NCBI GenBank assembly: GCA_016713435.1
Contig: JADJPD010000001.1
Coordinates: 744,001 to 808,000 of the forward strand
Length of the DNA: 64,000 nt
Source: Gemmatimonadota bacterium
GTDB taxonomy: Bacteria; Gemmatimonadota; Gemmatimonadetes; Gemmatimonadales; GWC2-71-9
Reading direction: 5' to 3'
A program made the translations under genes and the position numbers. The notes under the pieces were generated by a model. That model ran no database searches. It saw only the letters and a list, made by a program, of their open reading frames with translations, and was not told where the DNA came from. How positions within the stretch are numbered: the first letter of the stretch is position 1; each line of letters starts with the position of its first letter. Shown in pieces: positions 33,781 to 42,201 of this stretch.

Positions 33781-36288
33781 CTACAGACGCCCCTCGAACA
33801 CGGCACGCGCCTCCGCAATCCGCCCCAGGACCTCACGCTTCTCCGCCGGCGTGTTCCAGCCCGGATGCGCCGCCGCCGCGCGGTCCAGCCGGGCGATCCA
33901 GGCCAGGAAGAAGTCCACGTCCTCCCGCCTCGGCACGAAGGGGCGCTTGGCGAGCTCCACGTAGATGGGGCTCGTGGTGCCGAAGGGGTAGGTGTCGAGG
34001 ACCGGCTCCCGCGCCTCATCGGCGCGCGCGCGCACCAGGAGCCAGCTCGAGGCCGGCAGGGTGAGGGTGAGCGTGGTGTCGAGGCTCGTCCGCGGTGCGC
34101 CGTGCACCAGGTCGGCCACCACCTCGCCGTTCCGGACCAGCTCCACGTGGTCCACCGGCACCACCGAGCGCATCGTCACCCGCGCCGTCACCCGTCCATC
34201 CTCGGCGTAGAGCGGGACCACGCTCCCGATCCCCTGCCCGTTGACGCTGAACTGGAGGAGGGGCCCGTTGGTGGCGAAGGTCTTCCCCGCCTTGAGCGCG
34301 GCGTACCAGCGCGCCCGGTCCAGCGGCAGGCCGGACTGCACGTACACCCGGTTCATCCCCACCGGCCCGCGCAGCGAGGCGAAGTTGGTCATCGCGTCGG
34401 TGCCGGCGCCGGCGGGGATGCGGAAGCCGCAGTTGAGCAGGCGGTACCAGACGGCGTTGGTGGCCAGGTGGTCGTCGAAGCCGACTGCCTCATAATAGTC
34501 CACGAGGCCGAGCGCCGCATCGACCGGCAGGGCATTGGTGAGGGCGACGGTGGTGTCGGCGGGATTGGGCAGCTCGTCGAACGGGTGCACGTAGCCGAAG
34601 AGGCCGCCCTGGGCGTGCACCTGCGCGGCGACCGTGGCGTTGTCCGGGTAGAGGCTCGCCACCGGCGTGCCGGCGTAGGCGGTGTAGCCGGGGAGGAGCA
34701 GGTGCCGCGTCAGGCCGAGGGCGCCGGTATGGCCCCAGTAGGAGGTGTGGAACTCCTGGTCGTGGAGGATCAGGAGATCGGGCGTGGAGACCGGGTCCGG
34801 CGCGCCCGTGAAGTACGCCACGTCCGGCATCCGGTCTTCCTTGTTGACGATCAGGTTCTCCACCACGCTGAGCCCCTCGGCCCGCGCCTGCAGGGCGAGG
34901 GTGGCGGGGGTGGCGCGGTAATGGCCGCCGTAGTTCATGTGGACGTGCAGGTCGCCGGCGGTCCAGCCCGGGAGCGGGAGGAGGCGCGCGGGGCGGACGG
35001 TCACGGTGAGCGGGGCGCTGGTGGCCTGGAGCTCGCGCGTGAGGACCTCGTACTGGAGGCCGCGGCTGGCCGTCACCGTCACCTGGCCGCGCGGCACCAG
35101 CAGGCGGCTGGTGCCGGTGGTGTGGAAGTAGGTGACCTCGAAGGGCCGCACCCTTCGGTCGAAGCCGTCGTCGGCGTGGCGCCACGCATCGTCAGGCGCA
35201 AAGCCGCGGCCGTCCGCGCCGGTGATGGTGAGGCGCGCGGGCACGGGGCGGCCGGTGACCGCATCGAGCACGGTGACCGTGAGCGGCACCATGGGCCCGC
35301 GCCAGGTGCGCCGGGAGAGGTCCACGCGGGCGCGGGCGCCGCCCGGGACCGTCACCACCCAGAGGCTCGTGTTCCCGGTCTCGTTGCTGATGTACGCCAC
35401 CCGCCGCCCGTCAGGCGACCAGCGGGGGTTGACCACGTCGAAGTCGCCGTAGGTGAGCTGGAGCGGGTCGCCCCCGGCGGCGGTGGTGAGCCAGAGCTGG
35501 TGCCACTGCCGGCCCAGGTAACTGGCGTAGGCGATCCGCGTCCCATCCGGCGCCCAGTCCGGGCGCATCCGCCAGGTGGTCTCCTCGTCGAGGAGCGGGC
35601 GCAGCTCGGCCCCCGCCCGTGCCTCCATCCGGAAGAGCCCGCCCGCCCCCCAGATCTTGCCGCGATTGCTCACCACCAGCAGCTCCCGCCCGTCGGGCGA
35701 CCAGGTGGGGTGCAGGTAGTGATCGAAGCGGCTGTAGTAGTAGCGCGGCAGCCCGGAGTCGTGCTCCTCGGTGAGCTGCGTGACGGTCTTCCCGTCGGGC
35801 GTGACGGTGAAGAGGTGGAATCGCCCCGTGGCCACCGTGGAGGTGAACGCGATCCGCGCCCCGTCGGGCGACCAGCGCGGCTCCACGTTCACGGCCCCGT
35901 TCCGGAGCAGGGTGGTGGAAGCGAGGGTCTCGAGGTCCAGGGTCCGGAGCTCCACCTGGTCGTCCACGTAGTAGCTGAACACCACGCGCCGGCCGTCGGG
36001 CGCCACGTCGGACTGGTAGGCATAGCCCGGGCCCGACGTCAGCTCCTCCGCCCCGCCCCCCTCGACGGACACGCGCCAGAGGCTCCCCTGCATGGCCACC
36101 ACGAGCCCCTTCCCGTCGGGCAGCCACGCCGCGGCGCTCGGGCCGCTGGTGACCTGGGGGAGGAACATCTCGCGGTAGTAGTAGTTGTGGGGGACCTTCA
36201 CCTGGTCGAGCACCGCGCGCCGCTGCGCCACCATCGGCGCGGGCACCAGGGTGCCGGCAAGGAGGGTGGCCACGGCGACGTGCTTCAC
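33781..36288 (-). CDS. Secreted TolB-like propeller fused to a PHP/CehA-type metallohydrolase
   Basis: 835 residues. The GTG at 36288 (VKHVAVATLLAGTLVPAP) begins a signal peptide and lies inside an arm of repeat D. Residues 40-390 contain at least five PDG-repeat blades (AWLPDGKGLVV, RWSPDGARIAFTS, TWSPDGRELLVVS, DWAPDGTRIAYAS, RWSPDGRRVAYIS). Residues 480-835 contain GDLHVHMNYGGHYRATPA, DQEFHTSYWGHTG, YVHPFDELP and GTDAMTNFASLRG, the metal-binding pattern of CehA/McbA hydrolases. It probably degrades an extracellular ester or amide; the substrate is unknown. Confidence 0.82.
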   Translation of the reverse strand: MKHVAVATLLAGTLVPAPMVAQRRAVLDQVKVPHNYYYREMFLPQVTSGPSAAAWLPDGKGLVVAMQGSLWRVSVEGGGAEELTSGPGYAYQSDVAPDGRRVVFSYYVDDQVELRTLDLETLASTTLLRNGAVNVEPRWSPDGARIAFTSTVATGRFHLFTVTPDGKTVTQLTEEHDSGLPRYYYSRFDHYLHPTWSPDGRELLVVSNRGKIWGAGGLFRMEARAGAELRPLLDEETTWRMRPDWAPDGTRIAYASYLGRQWHQLWLTTAAGGDPLQLTYGDFDVVNPRWSPDGRRVAYISNETGNTSLWVVTVPGGARARVDLSRRTWRGPMVPLTVTVLDAVTGRPVPARLTITGADGRGFAPDDAWRHADDGFDRRVRPFEVTYFHTTGTSRLLVPRGQVTVTASRGLQYEVLTRELQATSAPLTVTVRPARLLPLPGWTAGDLHVHMNYGGHYRATPATLALQARAEGLSVVENLIVNKEDRMPDVAYFTGAPDPVSTPDLLILHDQEFHTSYWGHTGALGLTRHLLLPGYTAYAGTPVASLYPDNATVAAQVHAQGGLFGYVHPFDELPNPADTTVALTNALPVDAALGLVDYYEAVGFDDHLATNAVWYRLLNCGFRIPAGAGTDAMTNFASLRGPVGMNRVYVQSGLPLDRARWYAALKAGKTFATNGPLLQFSVNGQGIGSVVPLYAEDGRVTARVTMRSVVPVDHVELVRNGEVVADLVHGAPRTSLDTTLTLTLPASSWLLVRARADEAREPVLDTYPFGTTSPIYVELAKRPFVPRREDVDFFLAWIARLDRAAAAHPGWNTPAEKREVLGRIAEARAVFEGRL

Positions 36289-36537
36289 CGCAGAGGCACG
36301 GAGGCGCGGAGGGCCGCAGAGGAACTGCGCGCGCAGGGGCACGGGTGGCTCGGGGATGAGGTGAGTTGTTGTGGTGTACTGCATTTCGGGATTGCCGACG
36401 AATCCTGCCGATCCTGCCAGGCCACCGTTCCTATCCGTACGGGGCCGCCCAATCCGTAGGCGGGGCCTATGTGGCCCGCCTACGCTGCGCGGAGGTCCTC
36501 CGTGGCCCTCCGCGCCTCTGCGTCTCTGCGGTGAACC
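36284..36537. repeat. CGCAGAGG-type inverted-repeat element, copy D (CCGCAGAGACGCAGAGG variant)
   Basis: The left arm TTCACCGCAGAGGCACGGAG and the right arm ending GCCTCTGCGTCTCTGCGGTG are ~45-base inverted arms. The core keeps GAGTTGTTGTGG and TGCCAGGCCACC from copies A and C, and adds a palindrome with arms GTAGGCGGG/CCCGCCTAC (36456-36483). The left arm contains the GTG start of the minus-strand gene 33781-36288. The rest of 36289-36600 holds no gene. Confidence 0.75.
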
Positions 36538-36600
36538 AGAACGACCAGCCCACCCGCCCGGCCCCCTTGCCCCAACCCAGACTGGCGGAGACAATACGGA

Positions 36601-37995
36601 ATGACCCCCAAACTTCCTGCCCTAGTTTGCGCCCTCGTGGCGCTCGCCGCCAGCGGGGCCGCGGCCCAGACGCCCACCCCGATCGCCGACCGCTATCGGG
36701 AGGCCGCCACCCGGATCATCCAGACCGCCCAGGCCGACAGCGCCGCCTGGGACCGGATCGCCACGCTCACGGACACGTACGGCCACCGGCTGAGCGGCTC
36801 CCGGGCCCTCGAGGATGCCATCGACTGGATGCTGGCCCAGATGCAGCGGGACGGCTTCGACCGGGCGTGGACTGAGCCGGTGAAGATCCCGCACTGGGTG
36901 CGCGGGCAGGAGTCGGCCGAGCTGGTCTCGCCCCGCAGGGCGAAGCTGCACATGCTCGGCCTCGGCATGAGCGTCGGGACGCCGAAGAACGGCATCACGG
37001 CGCCGGTGCTGGTGGTGAAGAGCTTCGACGAGCTCACGGCCCGCGCGGCGGAAGCCAAGGGGAAGATCGTCCTCTTCAATGAGCCGTGGGTCAACTACGG
37101 CGCCACCGTCCGCTACCGCACCGGCGGCGCCAGCGCCGCGGCCAAGGTCGGCGCCCGCGCCGTGCTCATCCGTTCGGTGGCCGCCACCAGCATCCGCTCC
37201 CCGCACACCGGCACGCTGGTGTACGACACCACCGTGGCGAAGATCCCCGCCGCCGCGCTCAGCACCGAGGACGCGGACATGCTGGCCCGCATGGCGGCGC
37301 GCGGCCAGGCGGTGGTGGTCACGCTCAAGATGGAGGCCCGCCAGCTCCCCGACGCGGACGGCCGGAACATCCTGGCCGAGATCCGCGGCTCGGAGCATCC
37401 CGAGGAAGTGGTAGTGCTGGGCGGCCACATCGACTCGTGGGACGTGGGCACCGGCGCCATGGACGACGCGGGCGGCGTCGTGGCCTCGTGGGAGGCGCTC
37501 CGCCTCATCCAGCGCCTCGGCCTCAAGCCCCGGCGCACCATCCGCGTGGTGGGCTGGACCAACGAGGAGAACGGCACCCGCGGCGGCACCGGCTACCGTG
37601 ATGCGCACCGGGCCGAGGTGGACAACCACATCCTGGCGATTGAGTCGGACGGCGGCGTGTTTGCGCCGAAGGGCTTCGGCGCCACGGCATCGCCGGCGGC
37701 CATCGAGATGCTGCGGGAGATCTCCACGCTGCTGGCCCCGATCGGCGCCGACGACCTGAGCATCGGCGGCGGCGGGGCCGACATCGGCCCCATCATGCAG
37801 CTCGGCGTCCCGGGCCTCGGCCTCTCGGTGGAGGGGGAGCGCTACTTCTGGTACCACCATTCCGAGGGCGACATGGTGGACAAGCTGGACCCCGCCGAGG
37901 TGGCCAAGTGCGTCGCCACCCTGGCCGTGATGGCCTATGTGGTGGCCGACATGCCGGACCGCCTCCCGCGCGGGGAGCCGATGCGGCGGCAGTGA
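36601..37995 (+). CDS. Secreted M28 aminopeptidase / carboxypeptidase Q-like
   Basis: 464 residues with signal peptide ALVALAASGAAAQ. A PA domain lies at about residues 130-240; the M28 catalytic domain follows with GGHIDSWDVG (zinc His), MDDAGG (bridging Asp), TNEENGTRGG (Glu base and ligand), ESDGG (Asp) and WYHHSEGD (His). It should cleave dipeptides or N-terminal residues with two zinc ions outside the cytoplasm. ATG directly follows the repeat D region. Confidence 0.92.
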   Translation: MTPKLPALVCALVALAASGAAAQTPTPIADRYREAATRIIQTAQADSAAWDRIATLTDTYGHRLSGSRALEDAIDWMLAQMQRDGFDRAWTEPVKIPHWVRGQESAELVSPRRAKLHMLGLGMSVGTPKNGITAPVLVVKSFDELTARAAEAKGKIVLFNEPWVNYGATVRYRTGGASAAAKVGARAVLIRSVAATSIRSPHTGTLVYDTTVAKIPAAALSTEDADMLARMAARGQAVVVTLKMEARQLPDADGRNILAEIRGSEHPEEVVVLGGHIDSWDVGTGAMDDAGGVVASWEALRLIQRLGLKPRRTIRVVGWTNEENGTRGGTGYRDAHRAEVDNHILAIESDGGVFAPKGFGATASPAAIEMLREISTLLAPIGADDLSIGGGGADIGPIMQLGVPGLGLSVEGERYFWYHHSEGDMVDKLDPAEVAKCVATLAVMAYVVADMPDRLPRGEPMRRQ

Positions 37996-38091
37996 GCGGG
38001 TGAGGGCACGGGCGTCGCCATCGGCGGTGCCGTGGCGAGCCTCGGCGTGACTCCACGCAGGGGCCCGGCCCAGCCCGCGGGCCGGCCCCCG

Positions 38092-38859
38092 TCAGCCGAG
38101 ATAGAGCTTCTGCGGATCCAGCTTGTGCCGCAGCAGGTCGAGCTCCACGAAGCTCGGCGCGGTCACCAGGTCCAGCTGGTCCCGGACCCGGAGGTCCCAG
38201 CCCACGTTGGCCTTCACGTCCTCGACCGTGACGCCGGGATAGATGGCCGTGAGGACCATCTCGCCCGAGACCGGGTCGCTCTCGAGGATGCCCTTGTCGG
38301 TGATCACCTTCACCGGGCCCGCGCCCGGCATGCCGAGCGCCCGGCGCGACTGGCCCTTGCAGCGCTGGCCCGGGCTGGTGAGGAAGTCGAGCTCGGCCGG
38401 GAAGGCGCGCGGGTTGAGGCGGCTGATGATGAGCACCCGCTGCGCGTGCACCGCGATCTCGGCCGCGCCCCCCGAGCCGGGAAGGCGGACCTTGGGCTTC
38501 TGGTAGTTGCCGATGACCGTGGTGTTGATGTTGCCGTAGCGGTCCACCTGCGCCCCGCCCAGGAAGCCCACCTCGATCTTCCCGTTCTGCAGGAAGAGCT
38601 GGAAGACGTCCGCCATGGAGCAGACCATCAGCGAGCCGGTGACGAGCGACGGGTCACCGATGGAGACCGGGAGCCGCTCCGGCACCGCGCCCACCGCGCC
38701 CGACTCGTAGATGAGCACCAGCTCCGGCGCCTGCAGCGCACGCGCCAGGTTGCAGGCCAGGTTCGGCAGCCCGATCCCGACGAAGACCACCTCGCCGTTC
38801 TGGAGCTCGCGGGCGGCCACCGCCGCCATCATCTCGGACGGGGAATACTCAGAAGCCAT
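38092..38859 (-). CDS. CoA-transferase family I, subunit B (3-oxoacid/3-oxoadipate or glutaconate type)
   Basis: 255 residues. The catalytic Glu lies in LVLIYESGAVGA, and FVGIGLPNLACNLA and GFLGGAQVDRYGNINTTVIG are typical of CatJ/GctB-like subunits. It transfers CoA between acyl-CoA and a carboxylate. It overlaps subunit A by eleven bases and lies in the GntR-A-B operon. It is most simply read as activating the keto-acid made by the divergent kamA operon (inference). Confidence 0.88.
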   Translation of the reverse strand: MASEYSPSEMMAAVAARELQNGEVVFVGIGLPNLACNLARALQAPELVLIYESGAVGAVPERLPVSIGDPSLVTGSLMVCSMADVFQLFLQNGKIEVGFLGGAQVDRYGNINTTVIGNYQKPKVRLPGSGGAAEIAVHAQRVLIISRLNPRAFPAELDFLTSPGQRCKGQSRRALGMPGAGPVKVITDKGILESDPVSGEMVLTAIYPGVTVEDVKANVGWDLRVRDQLDLVTAPSFVELDLLRHKLDPQKLYLG

Positions 38860-39751
38860 AGTTCACCCCCGCGCACACCTGCGCCTTGGCCTTGAGCCGA
38901 TCGGTGAGGCCCGGGTTCTTCGCCAGGTACTCGGCGCGGTCCTTCACGCCATAGACGTAATCCTTGAGGTACTGCTCCAGCTTCGCGGGGTCGCGGGAGA
39001 TGTCCTCCCACGCCACGTAGAAGTCGTTGTCGCGGTCGTAGTGGCCCTGCGCGTACGAGGGGTGGCAGCCCCACGGCTCCACCACCACGGCGTCCACGAT
39101 CATGCCGGGGATGAGCGTCCGGTTCGGGTCGGCGCGGATCACGCTCTCGTCCACCAGCTCCTCCACCACCACGATCACGCGCTTCGACGCGAACGCCGCT
39201 TCCTTCTGCACGCCGAGGAGGCCCCAGACCTGCGCGTTGCCATTCTGGTCGGCGCGCTGGGCGGCGATGATCGTCACGTCGGGGTTGAGCGCCGGCACGG
39301 TGGCCAGCACCTCGCCCGTGTAGGGGCAGGTGACGGTCCTGATGCGCGGATTGGCCACGGGCAGGTCGGTGCCCATGTAGTTGCGCATCACCCAGAACGG
39401 CAGCCGCGCCGCGCCGGCGGACATCCGCGCCACCATCCCGAAGTGGCTGTACTCCTCGATCTCGAGCGGGGGCGTGCCCTTCTCCACCGCGCGGCGGAAG
39501 GCGTGGAGCGACCCCGCGCCCGGATTCCCCGCCCACGAGAAGACGAGCTTCTTCGCGCAGCCGGCGGCGATCATCTGGTCGTAGATGAGGTCGGGCGTGA
39601 GCCGGCAGAGGGTGAGGTTCTTCCGCCCCTGGCGGATGATCTCGTGCCCCGCGGCGAAGTTGATGAGGTGGGTGAAGCCCTCGATCACCACCGTGTCGCC
39701 ATCGCGCACGTGGGCGGCGATGGCGGCTTGCATGGAGACGACTTTCGTCAT
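38849..39751 (-). CDS. CoA-transferase family I, subunit A
   Basis: 300 residues, the size of CatI/GctA rather than the shorter ScoA. Motifs: DGDTVVIEGFTHLINFAAGH, LTLCRLTPDLIYDQMIAAGC, SWAGNPGAGSLHAF and TIIAAQRADQNGNAQVWGLL. The A subunit forms the CoA-binding half of the heteromer. It follows the GntR regulator by 62 bases on the same strand. Confidence 0.88.
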   Translation of the reverse strand: MTKVVSMQAAIAAHVRDGDTVVIEGFTHLINFAAGHEIIRQGRKNLTLCRLTPDLIYDQMIAAGCAKKLVFSWAGNPGAGSLHAFRRAVEKGTPPLEIEEYSHFGMVARMSAGAARLPFWVMRNYMGTDLPVANPRIRTVTCPYTGEVLATVPALNPDVTIIAAQRADQNGNAQVWGLLGVQKEAAFASKRVIVVVEELVDESVIRADPNRTLIPGMIVDAVVVEPWGCHPSYAQGHYDRDNDFYVAWEDISRDPAKLEQYLKDYVYGVKDRAEYLAKNPGLTDRLKAKAQVCAGVNYGF

Positions 39752-39813
39752 CGGCGCTCACAGCCGGCGTCCCGTGCCGGCGGCATGTTGTGATTGATGT
39801 GGCCGTTCCCGGC

Positions 39814-40497
39814 CTACTGCACCCGCTCCATCTCGGCCACCAGCCGCTCCGCCGCCCCGGCCAGGTGCTTCCCCAGCAGCGTCGCGGCGCCCTCGGCATC
39901 CCGCCCCGCGATGGCCGCGAGGAGCTGGCGGTGCTCCCGCTCGAACTCCGCCCGGTGCGTCAGCATGAGCCCGTGCGTGAGCCAGTAGCGGTCCACGCGC
40001 CGCAGCAGCCCGTCGATCAGTTCCTTGAGCCGCGGCCGGTCGTCGAGGTCGTAGACCAGCGCGTGGAAGTCCACGTCGTGCGTGCCCCACGCCGCGCCGT
40101 CGGTGTCCGCTTCCGCCGCCGTGAGGATCCGCCCCGCCTCGGCGAGCTGCGCCGGGGTCAGGCGCGGCACCGCGCGCCGGATGGCCGCCGTCTCCAGGAT
40201 GGCGCGGATCTCGTAGATCTCGCGCACCTCGTCCGCCGTGAGCGCGGCGACGGTGGCGCCGCGGTTGGCCTGGTAGGTGACCAGCCCTTCCGATTGCAGC
40301 TGGCGAAGCGCCTCCCGCACCGGGATGTGGCTCACGCCGAGCTGCTCGGCGATCTCGTCCTGCGGCAGCGGCTGGTTGGCCTTGAGGAGACCGTTGGTGA
40401 TGGCCTCCCGCAATACCGCCGCCACCATCTCGTGCGTGGCCAGCCGCCCCTTCTTCGGCATCCGCTCGAGCACCTGCTCCAACTCGATCCCGATCAT
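39814..40497 (-). CDS. GntR/FadR (FCD) family transcription regulator
   Basis: 227 residues from ATG 40497. Winged helix at residues 14-85 (AAVLREAITNGLLKANQPLP, DEIAEQLGVSHIPVREALRQ, LQSEGLVTYQANRGATV). The FCD ligand domain follows, with metal-binding residues in DVDFHALVYD, EHRQLLAAIAGRDAEGA and KHL. It likely senses a carboxylate intermediate and controls both divergent operons through the AT-rich palindrome at 40624-40638. Confidence 0.9.
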   Translation of the reverse strand: MIGIELEQVLERMPKKGRLATHEMVAAVLREAITNGLLKANQPLPQDEIAEQLGVSHIPVREALRQLQSEGLVTYQANRGATVAALTADEVREIYEIRAILETAAIRRAVPRLTPAQLAEAGRILTAAEADTDGAAWGTHDVDFHALVYDLDDRPRLKELIDGLLRRVDRYWLTHGLMLTHRAEFEREHRQLLAAIAGRDAEGAATLLGKHLAGAAERLVAEMERVQ

Positions 40498-40614
40498 CCG
40501 GTTCCTGGGTGCGGGGCATGACCCGGGCCGGCCGTGGTGCCGGGCGGGGTGCGTCGTGGAGCCCACGGCTGCGGCGCCCATATAAGGAAGGCGGGGCGGG
40601 CCCGGCCCTCGGGG

Positions 40615-40680
40615 TTGCCAAAGAATATATTATATATTATCGTCTCTAACGTCAAGCGGCGCTTCTATATATATGCGCCG
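40615..40680. promoter_or_regulatory. Divergent promoter region and likely GntR operator
   Basis: This is an AT-rich island in a very GC-rich genome. Minus strand: -35 TTGACG (40656-40651), 16-bp spacer, perfect -10 TATAAT (40634-40629), pointing to GntR. The 15-bp palindrome AATATATTATATATT (40624-40638) covers that -10. Plus strand: TTGCCA (40615-40620), 17-bp spacer and TATCGT (40638-40643) could serve kamA. A second inverted repeat, CGGCGC/GCGCCG, flanks TTCTATATATAT at 40657-40680. Confidence 0.65.
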
Positions 40681-40713
40681 AGCTGCACGCCCCAGTCCAC
40701 CGCCGAGGTGCCC

Positions 40714-42111
40714 ATGGACGCGCCCGTCACTCGCGCCGAGCAGGCCCGCAAGGCCGGCCAACCCATTCCGTATCCGCCGGCCCGCCAGTACATCGAGCCG
40801 GACTGGACCCGCCTGCCCGGCTACCGGGGCGTCACCAAGGCCGAGTGGGAGGATGCCACCTGGCAGCGGAAGCACACCGTCAAGAACCTGCGCGAGTTCA
40901 AGGCGGCGCTCGGCGCCCTGCTGCCGGATGACCTGGCGGAGAGCATTGCCGTGGACATGGAGCAGCGGGCCACGATGAGCATGCTCATCCCGCCGCAGAT
41001 GCTGAACACCATGAACACGGCCGACCTGTGGAACTGCCCGGTGCGCCGCTACATGGCGCCCGCCTTCCAGGACCGCCGCACGGACTGGCCCAACCACCCG
41101 ATGGCCAGCCGGGATTCGCTGCACGAGCAGGACATGTGGGTGGTGGAGGGGCTCACCCATCGCTACCCCACCAAGGTGCTGGCGGAGATGCTCTCCACCT
41201 GCCCGCAGTACTGCGGCCACTGCACCCGCATGGACCTCGTCGGCAACGACGTGCCGCAGGTGGAGAAGCTCAAGTTCGTGACGCCGCAGAAGGACCGGCA
41301 CCAGCAGATGCTGGAGTACCTGCGGAAGACGCCGAGCGTCCGGGACGTCGTGGTGTCGGGCGGGGACATCGCCAACCTGCACATCACGCAGCTCGAGCCG
41401 TTCGTCTCCGCGCTGCTCGACATCCCGAACATCCGCGACATCCGCCTGGCCTCGAAGGGCCTGGTGGGCCTGCCGCAGCACTACCTGCAGGACAACGTCA
41501 TCGCCGGGCTCGAGCGGCTGGCGAAGAAGGCCTTTGACCGGGGCGTGGACCTGGCGCTCCACACCCACGCCAACAACGCGCAGCAGGTGACGCCCCTCGT
41601 GGGCAAGGCCACCAAGAAGCTGCTCGAGATCGGCTTCCGCGACGTGCGGAACCAGGGCGTGCTGCTCCGCGGGGTCAACGCCACCTCGCAGGACCTGCTC
41701 GACCTCTGCTTCATGCTGCTCGACCACGCCAAGATCCTGCCGTACTACTTCTACATGTGCGACATGATCCCGAACTCGGAGCACTGGCGGGTGTCGGTGG
41801 CCGAGGCGCAGCAGCTGCAGCACGACATGATGGGCTACCTGCCCGGCTTCGCCACGCCGCGCATCGTGTGCGACGTGCCGTTCGTGGGCAAGCGCTGGGT
41901 GCACCAGCTCGCCGAGTACGACCGCGAGAAGGGCATCAGCTACTGGACCAAGAACTACCTGACGTCCATCGAGTGGGGCAACGCCGAGGCGCTGGGCCAG
42001 AAGTACGCCTACTACGACCCGATCTACACCCTGCCCGAGAGCGGGCAGGCGTACTGGCGGGCGCACATGGCGGCCCCCCGCGAGTCGGCCACGCACGCGG
42101 TGCACGCCTAG
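40714..42111 (+). CDS. kamA: L-lysine 2,3-aminomutase (radical SAM)
   Basis: 465 residues. The radical-SAM cluster motif CxxxCxxC is C163/C167/C170 (STCPQYCGHC). The PLP lysine is likely K393 (FVGKRW). The two carboxylates that bind the substrate side-chain amine in clostridial lysine 2,3-aminomutase have clear matches: D350 in YMCDM and D387 in IVCDVP, with the same 37-residue spacing. This favours lysine over glutamate as substrate. It moves the 2-amino group to C3, giving beta-lysine. First gene of a + strand operon. Confidence 0.9.
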   Translation: MDAPVTRAEQARKAGQPIPYPPARQYIEPDWTRLPGYRGVTKAEWEDATWQRKHTVKNLREFKAALGALLPDDLAESIAVDMEQRATMSMLIPPQMLNTMNTADLWNCPVRRYMAPAFQDRRTDWPNHPMASRDSLHEQDMWVVEGLTHRYPTKVLAEMLSTCPQYCGHCTRMDLVGNDVPQVEKLKFVTPQKDRHQQMLEYLRKTPSVRDVVVSGGDIANLHITQLEPFVSALLDIPNIRDIRLASKGLVGLPQHYLQDNVIAGLERLAKKAFDRGVDLALHTHANNAQQVTPLVGKATKKLLEIGFRDVRNQGVLLRGVNATSQDLLDLCFMLLDHAKILPYYFYMCDMIPNSEHWRVSVAEAQQLQHDMMGYLPGFATPRIVCDVPFVGKRWVHQLAEYDREKGISYWTKNYLTSIEWGNAEALGQKYAYYDPIYTLPESGQAYWRAHMAAPRESATHAVHA

Positions 42112-42120
42112 GGAGAGGAA

Positions 42121-42175
42121 GGCGCGGCCGTCAGGCCGCGCCCACCACATCGAAAGCGCGGCCCTTGGGCCGCGC
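42121..42175 (+). repeat. Two successive GC hairpins after kamA
   Basis: The first is GGCGCGGCC, loop GTCA, GGCCGCGCC (42121-42142). The second is GCGCGGCCC, loop TT, GGGCCGCGC (42156-42175). Both are perfect 9-bp stems in the 90-bp gap between kamA and the aldehyde dehydrogenase. They may attenuate read-through or protect the mRNA. Confidence 0.6.
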
Positions 42176-42201
42176 CTTGCCGGGGAAGAGAGGAATTCCG
42201 G

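Noticed and set aside
33298..36459. 1053-codon + strand frame
   Set aside because: Opposite the propeller-hydrolase and crossing repeat C; the LCALCASALSHT-like part is just repeat arm translated.
16063..36537. CRISPR array
   Set aside because: Repeats are long inverted arms scattered over 20 kb, not short direct repeats with regular spacers.
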